A DNA stretch of 14,080 nucleotides from J051 sp040752255 (GTDB taxonomy: Bacteria; Armatimonadota; Fimbriimonadia; Fimbriimonadales; ATM1): contig JBFMFD010000062.1 in assembly GCA_040752255.1 (NCBI GenBank), positions 1-14,080 of the forward strand. The letters are read 5' to 3'. The notes beneath the pieces are model-generated. The model had not been told where the DNA came from. It saw only the letters and a list, made by a program, of their open reading frames with translations, and searched no databases. The position numbers and the translations under genes are program-made. The first letter of the stretch is position 1; each line of letters opens with the position of its first letter. Shown in pieces: positions 1-6,345 of this stretch.

Positions 1-654
1 GTTTCCGTAGAGCACGCCGATCTTCTCGCGCAGCTGGTTGATGAAGATCGCGGCTGTGTTCGTCTTGCTCACGTTCCCGCCGAGCTTCCGAAGCGCCTGC
101 GACATCATCCGCGCCTGAATTCCAACGTGCGTGTCGCCCATCTCGCCCTCGATCTCCGCCTTGGGAACAAGCGCGGCGACCGAGTCGAGCACGACGATAT
201 CTACGGCGCCTGTGCGGACGACGGCGTCCATGATCTCCAGTGCCTCTTCGCCGCTCGCTGGCTGTGAGATGTACAACCGGTCCACGTCTACGCCGAGCGC
301 GCGGGCGTACTCGACATCCATCGCATGCTCGGCGTCAACGAACAGCGCGACGCCGCCTTTCCGCTGCGCCTGGGCGATGATGCTCAGCGCGAGCGTGGTC
401 TTGCCGGAACTCTCGTTGCCGTAAAGCTCGGTGATTCGGCCGCGCGGGATGCCACCGATGCCCAGCGCGAGGTCGAGGCTGAGGGCGCCGGTGGGGATCG
501 CTTCGACGCGCTCCGCGGACGCCTCGCCCAGCCGCATGATTGCTCCTGGCCCGAACGACTTGTTCAGGTGCCCGAGCGCCATCTCGAGTGCCTTTTCCTT
601 TTCCATTGCGTTGATCTCTTCGACTACACCTTGGGTTTTCTTTTTGCTTGCCAT
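1..654 (-). CDS. recA: RecA recombinase, N-terminal part (runs off the left edge)
   Basis: RecA forms ATP-dependent filaments on single-stranded DNA, drives strand exchange and triggers LexA self-cleavage. 218 codons are visible, about 60% of a normal RecA of ~350 aa; the C-terminal domain and stop lie outside the window. Visible landmarks are the Walker A motif GNESSGKT at residues 79-86, the catalytic glutamate in DAEHA (E109), a Walker B VVLDS at 154-158, and the loop-proximal NQLREKIGV near 206-214. The ATG at 654 is preceded by AGGAGA with 8-nt spacing, a good ribosome binding site, and the N-terminus has the usual short basic/helical lead. It is transcribed divergently from the isomerase gene and has its own consensus promoter. 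Identification is essentially certain. Confidence 0.97.
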   Translation of the reverse strand, partial: MASKKKTQGVVEEINAMEKEKALEMALGHLNKSFGPGAIMRLGEASAERVEAIPTGALSLDLALGIGGIPRGRITELYGNESSGKTTLALSIIAQAQRKGGVALFVDAEHAMDVEYARALGVDVDRLYISQPASGEEALEIMDAVVRTGAVDIVVLDSVAALVPKAEIEGEMGDTHVGIQARMMSQALRKLGGNVSKTNTAAIFINQLREKIGVLYGN

Positions 655-692
655 CGTGGTTCTCTCCTACCTACCGGGCATTCCTCGTAGGT

Positions 693-715
693 GCACAACA
701 GTCTACCATTTGTGC
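693..715. promoter_or_regulatory. Operator-like dyad covering the recA -10 box
   Basis: A perfect inverted repeat, GCACAA-N11-TTGTGC, spans 23 bp and contains the recA -10 box in its centre. A repressor bound here would block the promoter, so it is a candidate SOS (LexA-type) operator by position. The arms do not match the classical E. coli CTGT-N8-ACAG or Gram-positive GAAC-N4-GTTC boxes. The regulatory role is inferred. Confidence 0.45.
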
Positions 716-728
716 CTTGCGATGTCAA
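700..728 (-). promoter_or_regulatory. sigma70-type promoter of recA
   Basis: On the minus strand, a perfect -35 TTGACA (723-728) is followed by exactly 17 bp and a -10 TAGACT (700-705), 46 bp before the recA ATG. The leader also holds a small CCTAC/GTAGG inverted repeat (670-674 and 687-691) ahead of the ribosome binding site. This is the strongest promoter match noticed in the window. Confidence 0.8.
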
Positions 729-776
729 GCCCTCATTTCGCCGCTCGGCGGGTCGCTCCTGCCGGGCGGATGGGTG

Positions 777-782
777 TATCCT
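777..782 (+). promoter_or_regulatory. -10-like box directly upstream of the isomerase start
   Basis: TATCCT ends 6 nt before the ATG at 789. No Shine-Dalgarno sequence and no recognisable -35 are present. The spacing would give a leaderless or nearly leaderless transcript. Suggestive only. Confidence 0.35.
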
Positions 783-788
783 ACCGCC

Positions 789-1319
789 ATGCTCGTCACT
801 TTGGCTGCTGCCGTTCTCGTGCAAGGGGGGACGCCCTCCTGGATTCCGCCGTACAACCCGTCCGGCCCGGTCGTTGAGGTAACGGTCGAGGGGCGCGGCA
901 CGTTCCGCATCACGACCGACCCGAAGACCTCACCGAAGACGGTCGAGCACATCCTTTCGCTGGTCAGGAGCGGGTTCTACGACGGGCAACGCGTGCACCG
1001 CGTCGAGTACTGGGTTACGCAGTGGGGCGCGCCCGCCAGCAAGGACAAGCCGATCGAGTCCGACGAGGTTCTCGGCGGCGGCTCGGGCAAGCAGCTTCCT
1101 TTCGAGATGAGCGACGTTGACTTCGTCCGCGGCATCGTCGGCGTGGCGAGCACAGGGCTTCAAGTCGGCGGAGACTCGCAGCTGTTCATCATCAAGCAGG
1201 ATCGGCTCTACCTGTGGCGCAGTTACGCCGTTGTCGGCAAGGTTACGCAAGGCATGGATGTGGTGGATCGCATCCAGCGGGGCGACCGCCTGACCCGGAT
1301 GCGCGTGCTGTCGAAGTAG
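789..1319 (+). CDS. Exported cyclophilin-type peptidyl-prolyl cis-trans isomerase
   Basis: 176 aa, the usual size of a bacterial cyclophilin plus a short leader. These enzymes catalyse cis-trans isomerisation of X-Pro bonds and assist protein folding, often outside the cytoplasm. Residues 1-12 are a short hydrophobic stretch without basic residues, compatible with a weak signal peptide. The fold is recognisable from TSPKTVEHILSLVRSGFYDG (residues 48-66 region), the HRV motif carrying the catalytic-type Arg (H70-R71), QWG, GIVGVA (115-120), DSQLFI (129-134) and YAVVGKVTQGMDVVDRI (146-162). The insertion-prone middle (GAPASKDKPIES) is poorly conserved, so catalytic activity is probable rather than shown. 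I use the ATG at 789 because the frame upstream overlaps the recA leader and reads as non-coding. It converges with the next gene with a 10-bp gap. Confidence 0.88.
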   Translation: MLVTLAAAVLVQGGTPSWIPPYNPSGPVVEVTVEGRGTFRITTDPKTSPKTVEHILSLVRSGFYDGQRVHRVEYWVTQWGAPASKDKPIESDEVLGGGSGKQLPFEMSDVDFVRGIVGVASTGLQVGGDSQLFIIKQDRLYLWRSYAVVGKVTQGMDVVDRIQRGDRLTRMRVLSK

Positions 1320-1329
1320 CGCCGCAACG

Positions 1330-2268
1330 TTAGCGCGAGCGCCAGTCCCCGCTTGGCACCTCGACCGCGCCCTCAACGGAGCGCGCGAAGTACGCCCAGG
1401 CGAGGTGCCGTCCGTCTTTGGTCTCGCAGAAGATGAGCGCGCGATAGTAGAGCGAGTGCTCCAGGTCGCCGAAGCCGCGGAAGCCTTCATAGAAGTCGAT
1501 GTCGAGGAACAGCGCGTCGAGGTTCTTATGCTGGATGCATTCGCCGTGCACGACGGAGTCGCGGGAAGGGCGCAGGCACGGGATATCCTCGAACGCGAAC
1601 AGCTTGCCCGACATCGTCGCGGGCACCCAGGAGAGGACATCCTCGTCGGGTTGGATGCGAAGCTCCTGCGGCTCGCCCGCCATCAGCGTGCCGTACACGA
1701 ACACGCGGTCGGTGATGAGCGGCACGATCTCTCCCCTCGCGGCGGCGTCGAGTTGCGGCTCGCCCAGCAGGCCGTGGGCGCGCATGCCTCGTCGCACCAC
1801 CTCCAGGTAGCTCTCCGAGGCGGATACGGGCGTCTTGTGCGCCTTCTGCTCGGGCACGCGATACGTCTGCACTGGGATTGGCTCGCCGTACTGGTCGAAG
1901 ACGGTTGCTTCGATGCGCCGATATCCGCTCGGGGCGCCCTCTTTCGCGTCGAGAGTTTCCCATCCGTCAAGAGGCGGGGGCGAATCCCCCGGCACAAGCG
2001 GATCCAGTTCGCAGAACCTCCCTTCATCCGGCTCTACGCTGAAGACCACTCCGTGCACCGCCTGCGCCGTCCGTTCCCTCAGGTTGAGCACTCCGCCTCC
2101 ACGCCGCTCAGACGTGTAGTTGAAGATGTACTCGTGGTCGGGGAGGAAGGCGCGAGTGACGACTTCGCTGAAGGGGTAGTCATACCCCTTCTCGTCGCAC
2201 CACGCCATCAGGTCCTCCTCGTTGAGGTTGGAGCCGTAGGCGAAGTAGTAGAGTTCGGACGTTTTCAC
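1330..2268 (-). CDS. Tandem gamma-glutamylcyclotransferase-like (AIG2/GGCT) protein
   Basis: 312 aa with two copies of the GGCT-like fold. Domain 1 opens with YFAYGSNL (residues 8-15) and carries the candidate catalytic glutamate in DAKEG (E110) followed by the usual downstream Tyr-Arg. Domain 2 opens with VFVYGTLM (189-196) and has DFYEG (E261) with LYYRA after it. Family members release 5-oxoproline from gamma-glutamyl peptides or amines; which substrate applies here cannot be told. Most bacterial members have a single domain of about 110-170 aa, so a tandem fusion with both glutamates kept is notable. I prefer the GTG at 2268 because it lies just before the first domain and about 25 nt after a predicted transcription start. 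An upstream in-frame GTG at 2328 would add a low-complexity, poorly conserved leader. Confidence 0.82.
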   Translation of the reverse strand: MKTSELYYFAYGSNLNEEDLMAWCDEKGYDYPFSEVVTRAFLPDHEYIFNYTSERRGGGVLNLRERTAQAVHGVVFSVEPDEGRFCELDPLVPGDSPPPLDGWETLDAKEGAPSGYRRIEATVFDQYGEPIPVQTYRVPEQKAHKTPVSASESYLEVVRRGMRAHGLLGEPQLDAAARGEIVPLITDRVFVYGTLMAGEPQELRIQPDEDVLSWVPATMSGKLFAFEDIPCLRPSRDSVVHGECIQHKNLDALFLDIDFYEGFRGFGDLEHSLYYRALIFCETKDGRHLAWAYFARSVEGAVEVPSGDWRSR

Positions 2269-2299
2269 CGCCGCACCGCCTGCACTGCCGGAATGCGGA

Positions 2300-2327
2300 A
2301 GTTTACCTGGAGGCGCGCGAGCCTCCA
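2300..2327 (-). promoter_or_regulatory. Promoter region of the GGCT-like gene with a GC-rich dyad
   Basis: On the minus strand, TAAACT (2300-2305) is a plausible -10 box about 32 nt before the GTG start. Immediately upstream is a perfect 7-bp inverted repeat, TGGAGGC (2308-2314) and GCCTCCA (2321-2327), in the -10/-35 spacer, where a repressor could act. No good -35 was found. Confidence 0.35.
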
Positions 2328-2338
2328 CCGGGGCTAAG

Positions 2339-2406
2339 TGGGTGGCACGGACAGATTCCTCGCCTGCTCGCGAAGGGAGGACAAGCTCTCGTGGAATCTG
2401 TCCGTG
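2339..2406. repeat. Palindromic dispersed repeat, copy 1 (left flank of restriction island 1)
   Basis: 68 bp identical at 67 positions to 6202-6269 and in the same orientation. The left arm GGTGGCACGGACAGATTCC pairs with GGAATCTGTCCGTG on the right. The last part of the right arm has diverged: the copy-2 CCACC is replaced by a sequence starting TCCGTCG. The element is non-coding and resembles a REP/MITE-type palindrome. The two copies bracket the whole C5-methyltransferase operon. Confidence 0.85.
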
Positions 2407-2558
2407 TCCGTCGCACCTTCATGCCTGTGGGCTTGGATGCGGCCTTCCGAGCGTGGGGCCTTCGTGGAGCAATGTCCGCCTGCGGCCTGCTCAGCAGCGC
2501 CCAGCGGGAGAGGTGTTCGGAGAGTCAGCCGTTCGGACGGGCCGAACTCTCATGTGGG
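2407..2558. other. Gene-free stretch with a hairpin after the vsr stop
   Basis: No convincing ORF or promoter was seen. GTTCGG (2531-2536) and CCGAAC (2542-2547) form a perfect 6-bp stem with a 5-nt loop, 12 nt beyond the stop codon of the vsr gene, with additional GAGA/TCTC pairing outside it. No U-tract follows, so it may only be an mRNA 3'-end hairpin rather than an intrinsic terminator. Confidence 0.4.
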
Positions 2559-3020
2559 TTAACGACGGGGGGTATGATTGACGGAGTTGCGGCGAAGCGC
2601 GGCGAGGACGCGCTCGACCTGTCGACCTGGCGCCTTCTCAAACTGGCAGCCCCATATCACCACGACATGGTATCCGAGGGCCACCAACGCCCGTCGGTCC
2701 CGATGGAACCGCTCCACGTTCCGGCGCAGCTTTGGCTCCCAGTAACTCCGGTTCAGAGACGGGATGAGGTCCCTCTTGGTAGAGCAGAGAGGACAAAGGT
2801 GCCAGAAGCAGCCATGGAAGAACACCGCCACCTTGGCCTTGTTGTAGGCAACGTCAGGTTTGCCTGGAAGGCGTGCGTCGTGCTTCCTGTACCCACGCGC
2901 ACCAGCGGCCCAAAGCATCCGCAATAGTTTCGCCTCCGGCTTGGTGCCCTTGGCTCGGTTCGCCTTCATCGCGCGCGAGACTGCGGTGGAGATCGCGACG
3001 GGCGCGGCAGGAATCCTCAC
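2559..3020 (-). CDS. vsr: Vsr-type T:G mismatch (very short patch repair) endonuclease
   Basis: 153 aa, close to the ~135-155 aa typical of Vsr. Vsr nicks DNA 5' of the T in T:G mismatches that arise when 5-methylcytosine deaminates, protecting sites methylated by the adjacent C5-methyltransferases. Diagnostic motifs are RAKGTKPE (22-29), RKHDARLPGKPD with the catalytic Asp at D56, VAVFFHGCFWH (64-74, with His and Cys residues of the metal/structural site), the WEPKLRRNVER helix (94-104) and VVIWGCQFEK (120-129). I chose the GTG at 3020: it has GGAGGT at 4-nt spacing and forms a GTGA overlap with the preceding stop. An ATG at 3032 is also in frame but would lie within its own ribosome binding region. 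Last gene of the operon. The catalytic residues look intact. Confidence 0.92.
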   Translation of the reverse strand: MRIPAAPVAISTAVSRAMKANRAKGTKPEAKLLRMLWAAGARGYRKHDARLPGKPDVAYNKAKVAVFFHGCFWHLCPLCSTKRDLIPSLNRSYWEPKLRRNVERFHRDRRALVALGYHVVVIWGCQFEKAPGRQVERVLAALRRNSVNHTPRR

Positions 3021-4252
3021 AGGTACCTCCATCTGAATTGGAGATTGTCTACGCCCACGTGGTCTGGTATGGAAATCTGATGCGGCAGCTTATTGCCACC
3101 GTAGTTCGCCGGGACTGAAGCGGACCCACTGAGGAGAATCAGGCCATCGGGCCGGATCCGCAGGTGGCCAGCGTCAAATAGGGAGTGTAGGTCCGCACGA
3201 AGGCAAAGCCCGTTGTCGGTCTTGTCAGTGCCGCGGCTTGAGACCGGCACGATGTGAGCCGCCTCGAGCACTTCCGGCAAGCAAACTTCGGTAATCGCGC
3301 AACGGTAGTCTGCCGCCCTCAGCACGCGTTTCCTGAAGGCATGCTGCTGCGGTCTCGCAATGACGTTTGCAATCCTCCTTTGTCGCTCGACCGTGGCAAT
3401 CTGGGGAGCGCTCAGTATTTGCTGAACGGAGTCGCTCGTGACTGACGACGCTCTGAGCGCAAGCAGATCTGAAGTTGCTTCCATCTGGGTGCGACGCAGA
3501 TAGAACCGCTCATCATCCTTTTCTCCGTCAATATAACGCCTTTCCAGGTGGCCGTAGTGGTCAAGGAACAGGAGAAACTCTCGAGCCATGCGACGGTCGT
3601 TAGCGCGAGGCGCGCAGTCCGGCCAACCATCTAGGCTCAATTCGCCGCCCCTCCGCAGTAGCAGCGCTTCCGCGATGAGGTCTGCCTGGTTGCCAGGTAC
3701 CCCTGCAAGGGGCACGACAACCTGGTAGAGCTCGCGGGGCGTCAGGTAAGCGTCGGCCGCACTCTCGTTGCCGATGGCCACGAGTACCTCGAGAATCAGC
3801 CTGAGCGGTTTGATGCTCAGCCCTGCCGCTTTCCACTCGGCCACGGCATCAAGGACCGGGTTCGGAAGAGCCAGGGTGAGGATGGTGACAATAGAAAACT
3901 CGAGAGGGGTCACGTCCCCGCTCGCCACGTCGTGGCCAAGGGGGGTCAGTTCGATGCGTCCGTCTGAATCCTTCAGTAGCCCGAGGGCCTTCCAGTATTG
4001 GCCTGAGTTGCGGATTAGGTTCCGCTCTGGAGTGCGCTCAAGGTTCACCCGCGTGCCAGTCTCTCGCTTCACCTCAGCGAGGGCAGCCCCTATTACTGGA
4101 TCAGAAGGAGGGCGGCCTTCGTAGCTCTGTAGGACGCGCAGCACCCCCAGATAAACGGCAGGAGCATTGAGGCCCTCACTGGGAGTGCCAGTCGCCCAGC
4201 GCCAGTGATAACTGGCGAACGGCTTCGCAGGGACTGGGATCGATTTCGTCAA
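3017..4252 (-). CDS. HNH restriction endonuclease (HNH_2-like C-terminus)
   Basis: 411 aa; the probable cleaving enzyme of the restriction system. The C-terminal third is an HNH nuclease: HAFRKRVLRAADYRCAITE (304-322), AAHIVP with H333, DNGLCL with N347, and DLHSLFDAGHL with H356, as in HNH_2 domains. The N-terminal two thirds look like a DNA-recognition part: a conserved-looking YHWRWATGTPSEGLN (15-29), a helix-turn-helix-like segment ERNLIRNSGQYWKALGLLK (76-94) and a following beta-wing (RIELTPLG, 99-106). The start is TTG at 4252, with AAGGTGG 6 nt upstream; no ATG or GTG precedes the conserved N-terminus, so the TTG is the likely start and may keep translation low. It overlaps the upstream methyltransferase by 77 nt and ends in the GTGA overlap with vsr. 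The recognition site is not predictable. Confidence 0.82.
   Translation of the reverse strand: MTKSIPVPAKPFASYHWRWATGTPSEGLNAPAVYLGVLRVLQSYEGRPPSDPVIGAALAEVKRETGTRVNLERTPERNLIRNSGQYWKALGLLKDSDGRIELTPLGHDVASGDVTPLEFSIVTILTLALPNPVLDAVAEWKAAGLSIKPLRLILEVLVAIGNESAADAYLTPRELYQVVVPLAGVPGNQADLIAEALLLRRGGELSLDGWPDCAPRANDRRMAREFLLFLDHYGHLERRYIDGEKDDERFYLRRTQMEATSDLLALRASSVTSDSVQQILSAPQIATVERQRRIANVIARPQQHAFRKRVLRAADYRCAITEVCLPEVLEAAHIVPVSSRGTDKTDNGLCLRADLHSLFDAGHLRIRPDGLILLSGSASVPANYGGNKLPHQISIPDHVGVDNLQFRWRYL
3025..3030 (-). promoter_or_regulatory. Ribosome binding site that sets the vsr start
   Basis: GGAGGT on the minus strand lies 4 nt before the GTG at 3020, inside the last codons of the HNH nuclease gene. 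It favours the GTG over the ATG at 3032 and supports translation coupled to the upstream gene. Confidence 0.6.
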
Positions 4253-5189
4253 GCTGTTCCACCTTCGAAAACTCTCTGCCGATGGCTTGGGCCATCAGCA
4301 CTGGCACAGCGTTCCCTATTTGCCGGTAGACGCTGGATTGAGTTCCTTCAAAGACAAAGTCTACTGGAAAGCTTTGCACAGTTGCAAGCTCCCTCGCGGT
4401 CATCCTGCGCTGGTTCGAGGGGTGATGGAGTACGACCACTCCTCCTCTGTCGTCGCCGCGGGCGGTGACCGTGGGTGATGGGCGGTGTGGGTCCACCACT
4501 CTGTGGCCCAGATAGCCGTTGAAACGCAGCTTGTACTTGCTGTACGTGTGATTCGCCAAGTCGTGAGGCCCGTCGGGGTCTGGTAAATTGCGAAGTGCCT
4601 CGCCCACCGTTACCCAGCTGCGTGCGCCGAGCGGGTTCGGTGCGTCCGGGTCGAAGTGTGTGGGCGTGGGGAAACCAGGCTCGAGTTCTGCAGGGAGGTC
4701 GCGTCGAGTGCCGAGTATGACAACTCGGTAGCGGAGCTGCGGCACCCCGTAGTCCGCGGCGCAAAGGAGCTTGTGCTTCACCCGGTATCCGAGATCCGCC
4801 AGCTCCGCCTTGATGGCTCCAAGGACCTTCCCCCCGTGAAAGGTGACGAGGCCCCTCACGTTCTCGAGGAGCGTGTACTTGGGCGCCTTCGCGCGGGTGA
4901 TGCGGAGGAATTCACGATACAGGTGATTACGCGGGTCGTCGAGAGTGCGCTTTGTGTTGGCGACGCTGAACCCCTGGCAGGGTATGCCAGCCGCGATGAC
5001 GTCGCAGTCCGGCACGTCCTGCGCCCGAACGTCGAGTATGCTCGCGTGTAACACATGGGGGCCGATGTTTCTGCGATAGGTCCTCACGGCGTCGCAGTCA
5101 ACGTCGTTTGCGAACACGAGCTCGTGCCCGCTCAGGGCGATGCCTAGATCCAGGCCGCCAGCGCCGGAGAATAGACTTACAACGCGCAC
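4176..5189 (-). CDS. C5-cytosine DNA methyltransferase, second of the pair
   Basis: 337 aa, normal for a single-domain m5C methyltransferase. It transfers a methyl group from S-adenosylmethionine to cytosine C5 within the host's own restriction sites. Visible motifs: I FSGAGGLDLG (7-16), IV PCQGFS with nucleophile C71, VI ENVRG (109-113), VIII QLRYRV (151-156, slightly off the usual QxRxR), a target-recognition region of about 190-255, IX around RRMTARE (261-267) and X GNAVPV (292-297). The GTG at 5189 puts motif I at the usual distance from the N-terminus and overlaps the upstream paralogue by 13 nt; GAGGAG lies only 2 nt upstream, so initiation may depend on coupling. The last ~25 codons are also the start of the HNH gene in another frame. 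Confidence 0.95.
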   Translation of the reverse strand: MRVVSLFSGAGGLDLGIALSGHELVFANDVDCDAVRTYRRNIGPHVLHASILDVRAQDVPDCDVIAAGIPCQGFSVANTKRTLDDPRNHLYREFLRITRAKAPKYTLLENVRGLVTFHGGKVLGAIKAELADLGYRVKHKLLCAADYGVPQLRYRVVILGTRRDLPAELEPGFPTPTHFDPDAPNPLGARSWVTVGEALRNLPDPDGPHDLANHTYSKYKLRFNGYLGHRVVDPHRPSPTVTARGDDRGGVVVLHHPSNQRRMTARELATVQSFPVDFVFEGTQSSVYRQIGNAVPVLMAQAIGREFSKVEQLDEIDPSPCEAVRQLSLALGDWHSQ

Positions 5190-6118
5190 AGCTCCTCGCA
5201 GCGTGCCAACGCCTTCCCCAGGTGCTCCGCGAACAAGACCGGCACGGCGTTGCCTACTTGTCGGTAGCAGGAGCCGAGGGATCCAATGAACTCGAAGTCC
5301 AGCGGGAACGTTTGGATCGTGGCCGATTCGCGAACCGTCATCCTCCTTGCGTTGGACCAGTGCGCGCCAGCGCAGACCCCGCCCTTCCCGTTCCCTCGCG
5401 CCAAGAGCGTCGGACTGGGCTTGTCCGGGTCCACAAATCGGTGGCCGGTAAAGTTGCGACCATTGAGCTTGTATTTTGATCCCACATGATTTGGAAGCTT
5501 GGAGTCCGGGCATGGCTCGGGTATGTCCCGGAGCGCGTCTCGGATGCTCACCCAGCGCTTGAGTCCAGCTGACCCCTGCTCGCTGTGCGTTGGCTCCGGG
5601 AAAGAGAACCGGTACTTCTGCGCCAGGTCGCTCCGCGTGCCAGCGAAGATGACGCGTTCCCGGGTCTGGGGTACCCCGTAGTCGGCGACATTGCAAAGCC
5701 GGTACTCCACGCGGTAGCCGAGGGCCTGGAGGTCAGACACGATTCGGCCGACAACTTGGCCCCCACCAAGAGACAATATTCCCTTCACGTTTTCTGCTAG
5801 GAAGTACCGAGGCCTCTTCGCGGCCAGGAATCGCCTAAACTCCTGGTACAGCCTGTTCCGTTCGTCGCCTACGTGCCTTCTCAAGTTGGCGAGCGAGAAT
5901 CCCTGGCAAGGCCAGCCGCCAACCAGGGCATCCGCATCCGGCACCTCAGGCGTGTCGACGGCCGAGACATCGCCCAACTCGATATGTTCGCCAATGTTCC
6001 GACGGTATGTCTCCACGCAATCCGCGTCGATGTCATTCGCCCACACGACTTGGTGACCCGCCCGGATCAGGCCGAGGTCCAGACCGCCCGCGCCTGAAAA
6101 CATGCTGATGACCGTCAT
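5177..6118 (-). CDS. C5-cytosine DNA methyltransferase, first of the pair
   Basis: 313 aa with all m5C methyltransferase motifs: I MFSGAGGLDLG (6-16), IV PCQGFS with nucleophile C71, VI ENVKG (109-113), VIII QTRERV (151-156), a target-recognition region of about 185-250, IX RRMTVRESATIQ (258-269) and X GNAVPVL (289-295). It is clearly paralogous to the next gene, with collinear motifs, a shared TYRRNIG and DYGVPQ and a matching motif spacing, but differs in the target-recognition region. A pair of m5C enzymes with one nuclease is typical of Type II systems with an asymmetric site, one enzyme per strand. The ATG at 6118 sits five codons before motif I and has a CATAAT box 9 nt upstream. First gene of the operon, so methylation would be made before the nuclease. 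Confidence 0.95.
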   Translation of the reverse strand: MTVISMFSGAGGLDLGLIRAGHQVVWANDIDADCVETYRRNIGEHIELGDVSAVDTPEVPDADALVGGWPCQGFSLANLRRHVGDERNRLYQEFRRFLAAKRPRYFLAENVKGILSLGGGQVVGRIVSDLQALGYRVEYRLCNVADYGVPQTRERVIFAGTRSDLAQKYRFSFPEPTHSEQGSAGLKRWVSIRDALRDIPEPCPDSKLPNHVGSKYKLNGRNFTGHRFVDPDKPSPTLLARGNGKGGVCAGAHWSNARRMTVRESATIQTFPLDFEFIGSLGSCYRQVGNAVPVLFAEHLGKALARCEELCAL

Positions 6119-6127
6119 CGCGAGCGT

Positions 6128-6133
6128 ATTATG
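6128..6133 (-). promoter_or_regulatory. -10-like box in front of the methyltransferase operon
   Basis: CATAAT on the minus strand lies 9 nt upstream of the ATG at 6118. There is no good -35 and no ribosome binding site, which again suggests a very short or absent leader. Moderate to low support. Confidence 0.4.
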
Positions 6134-6201
6134 GCTTGCGAGGCTTAACCGGCGCAGCATACACAGTCCTGGACGGACAGAAGCCCCGATAAGCAGCGGG
6201 A

Positions 6202-6275
6202 TGGGTGGCACGGACAGATTCCTCGCCTGCTCGCGAAGGGAGGACAAGCTCTCGGGGAATCTGTCCGTGCCACCC
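6202..6275. repeat. Palindromic dispersed repeat, copy 2 (right flank of restriction island 1)
   Basis: Near-identical to copy 1 and more complete. A perfect 20-bp inverted repeat, GGGTGGCACGGACAGATTCC (6203-6222), pairs with its exact complement at 6256-6275 around a 33-bp core. The core is shared with copy 1. Such a structure could form a cruciform or a long mRNA hairpin. It is in the same orientation as copy 1, 3,863 bp away. Confidence 0.9.
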
Positions 6276-6283
6276 GGGGCTGT

Positions 6284-6323
6284 AGTGTGGAAACCCGTCC
6301 CTGCCACACGGAGCTCTCGTGGA
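6284..6323. repeat. Probable diverged, inverted relative of the same palindromic repeat
   Basis: GTGTGG (6285-6290) and CCACAC (6304-6309) form a 6-bp stem. Read on the minus strand, the region resembles the arm of the flanking repeat (about 16 of 20 positions by eye, one gap). The 12-mer AGCTCTCGTGGA at 6312-6323 also occurs in the core of copy 1 (2384-2395). A decayed third copy is the simplest reading. Confidence 0.45.
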
Positions 6324-6332
6324 GCGGCGCGG

Positions 6333-6338
6333 TAACCT
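6333..6338 (+). promoter_or_regulatory. -10-like box directly upstream of the PHP gene
   Basis: TAACCT lies 7 nt before the ATG at 6346. The only purine run (AAAGG) is 1 nt from the ATG, too close to act as a normal ribosome binding site, so a leaderless start is plausible. Confidence 0.3.
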
Positions 6339-6345
6339 GAAAGGC

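Noticed and set aside
1405..2337. 310-aa plus-strand ORF
   Set aside because: Antisense shadow of the tandem GGCT-like gene; the other strand shows two clear domain motifs.
2520..2558. Intrinsic terminator after vsr
   Set aside because: The hairpin is real but no run of T follows it on the minus strand, so I list it only as a hairpin.
2391..2927. 178-aa plus-strand ORF running from the repeat into the vsr region
   Set aside because: Its first half is the palindromic repeat and spacer and its second half is antisense to vsr. No motif or ribosome binding site.
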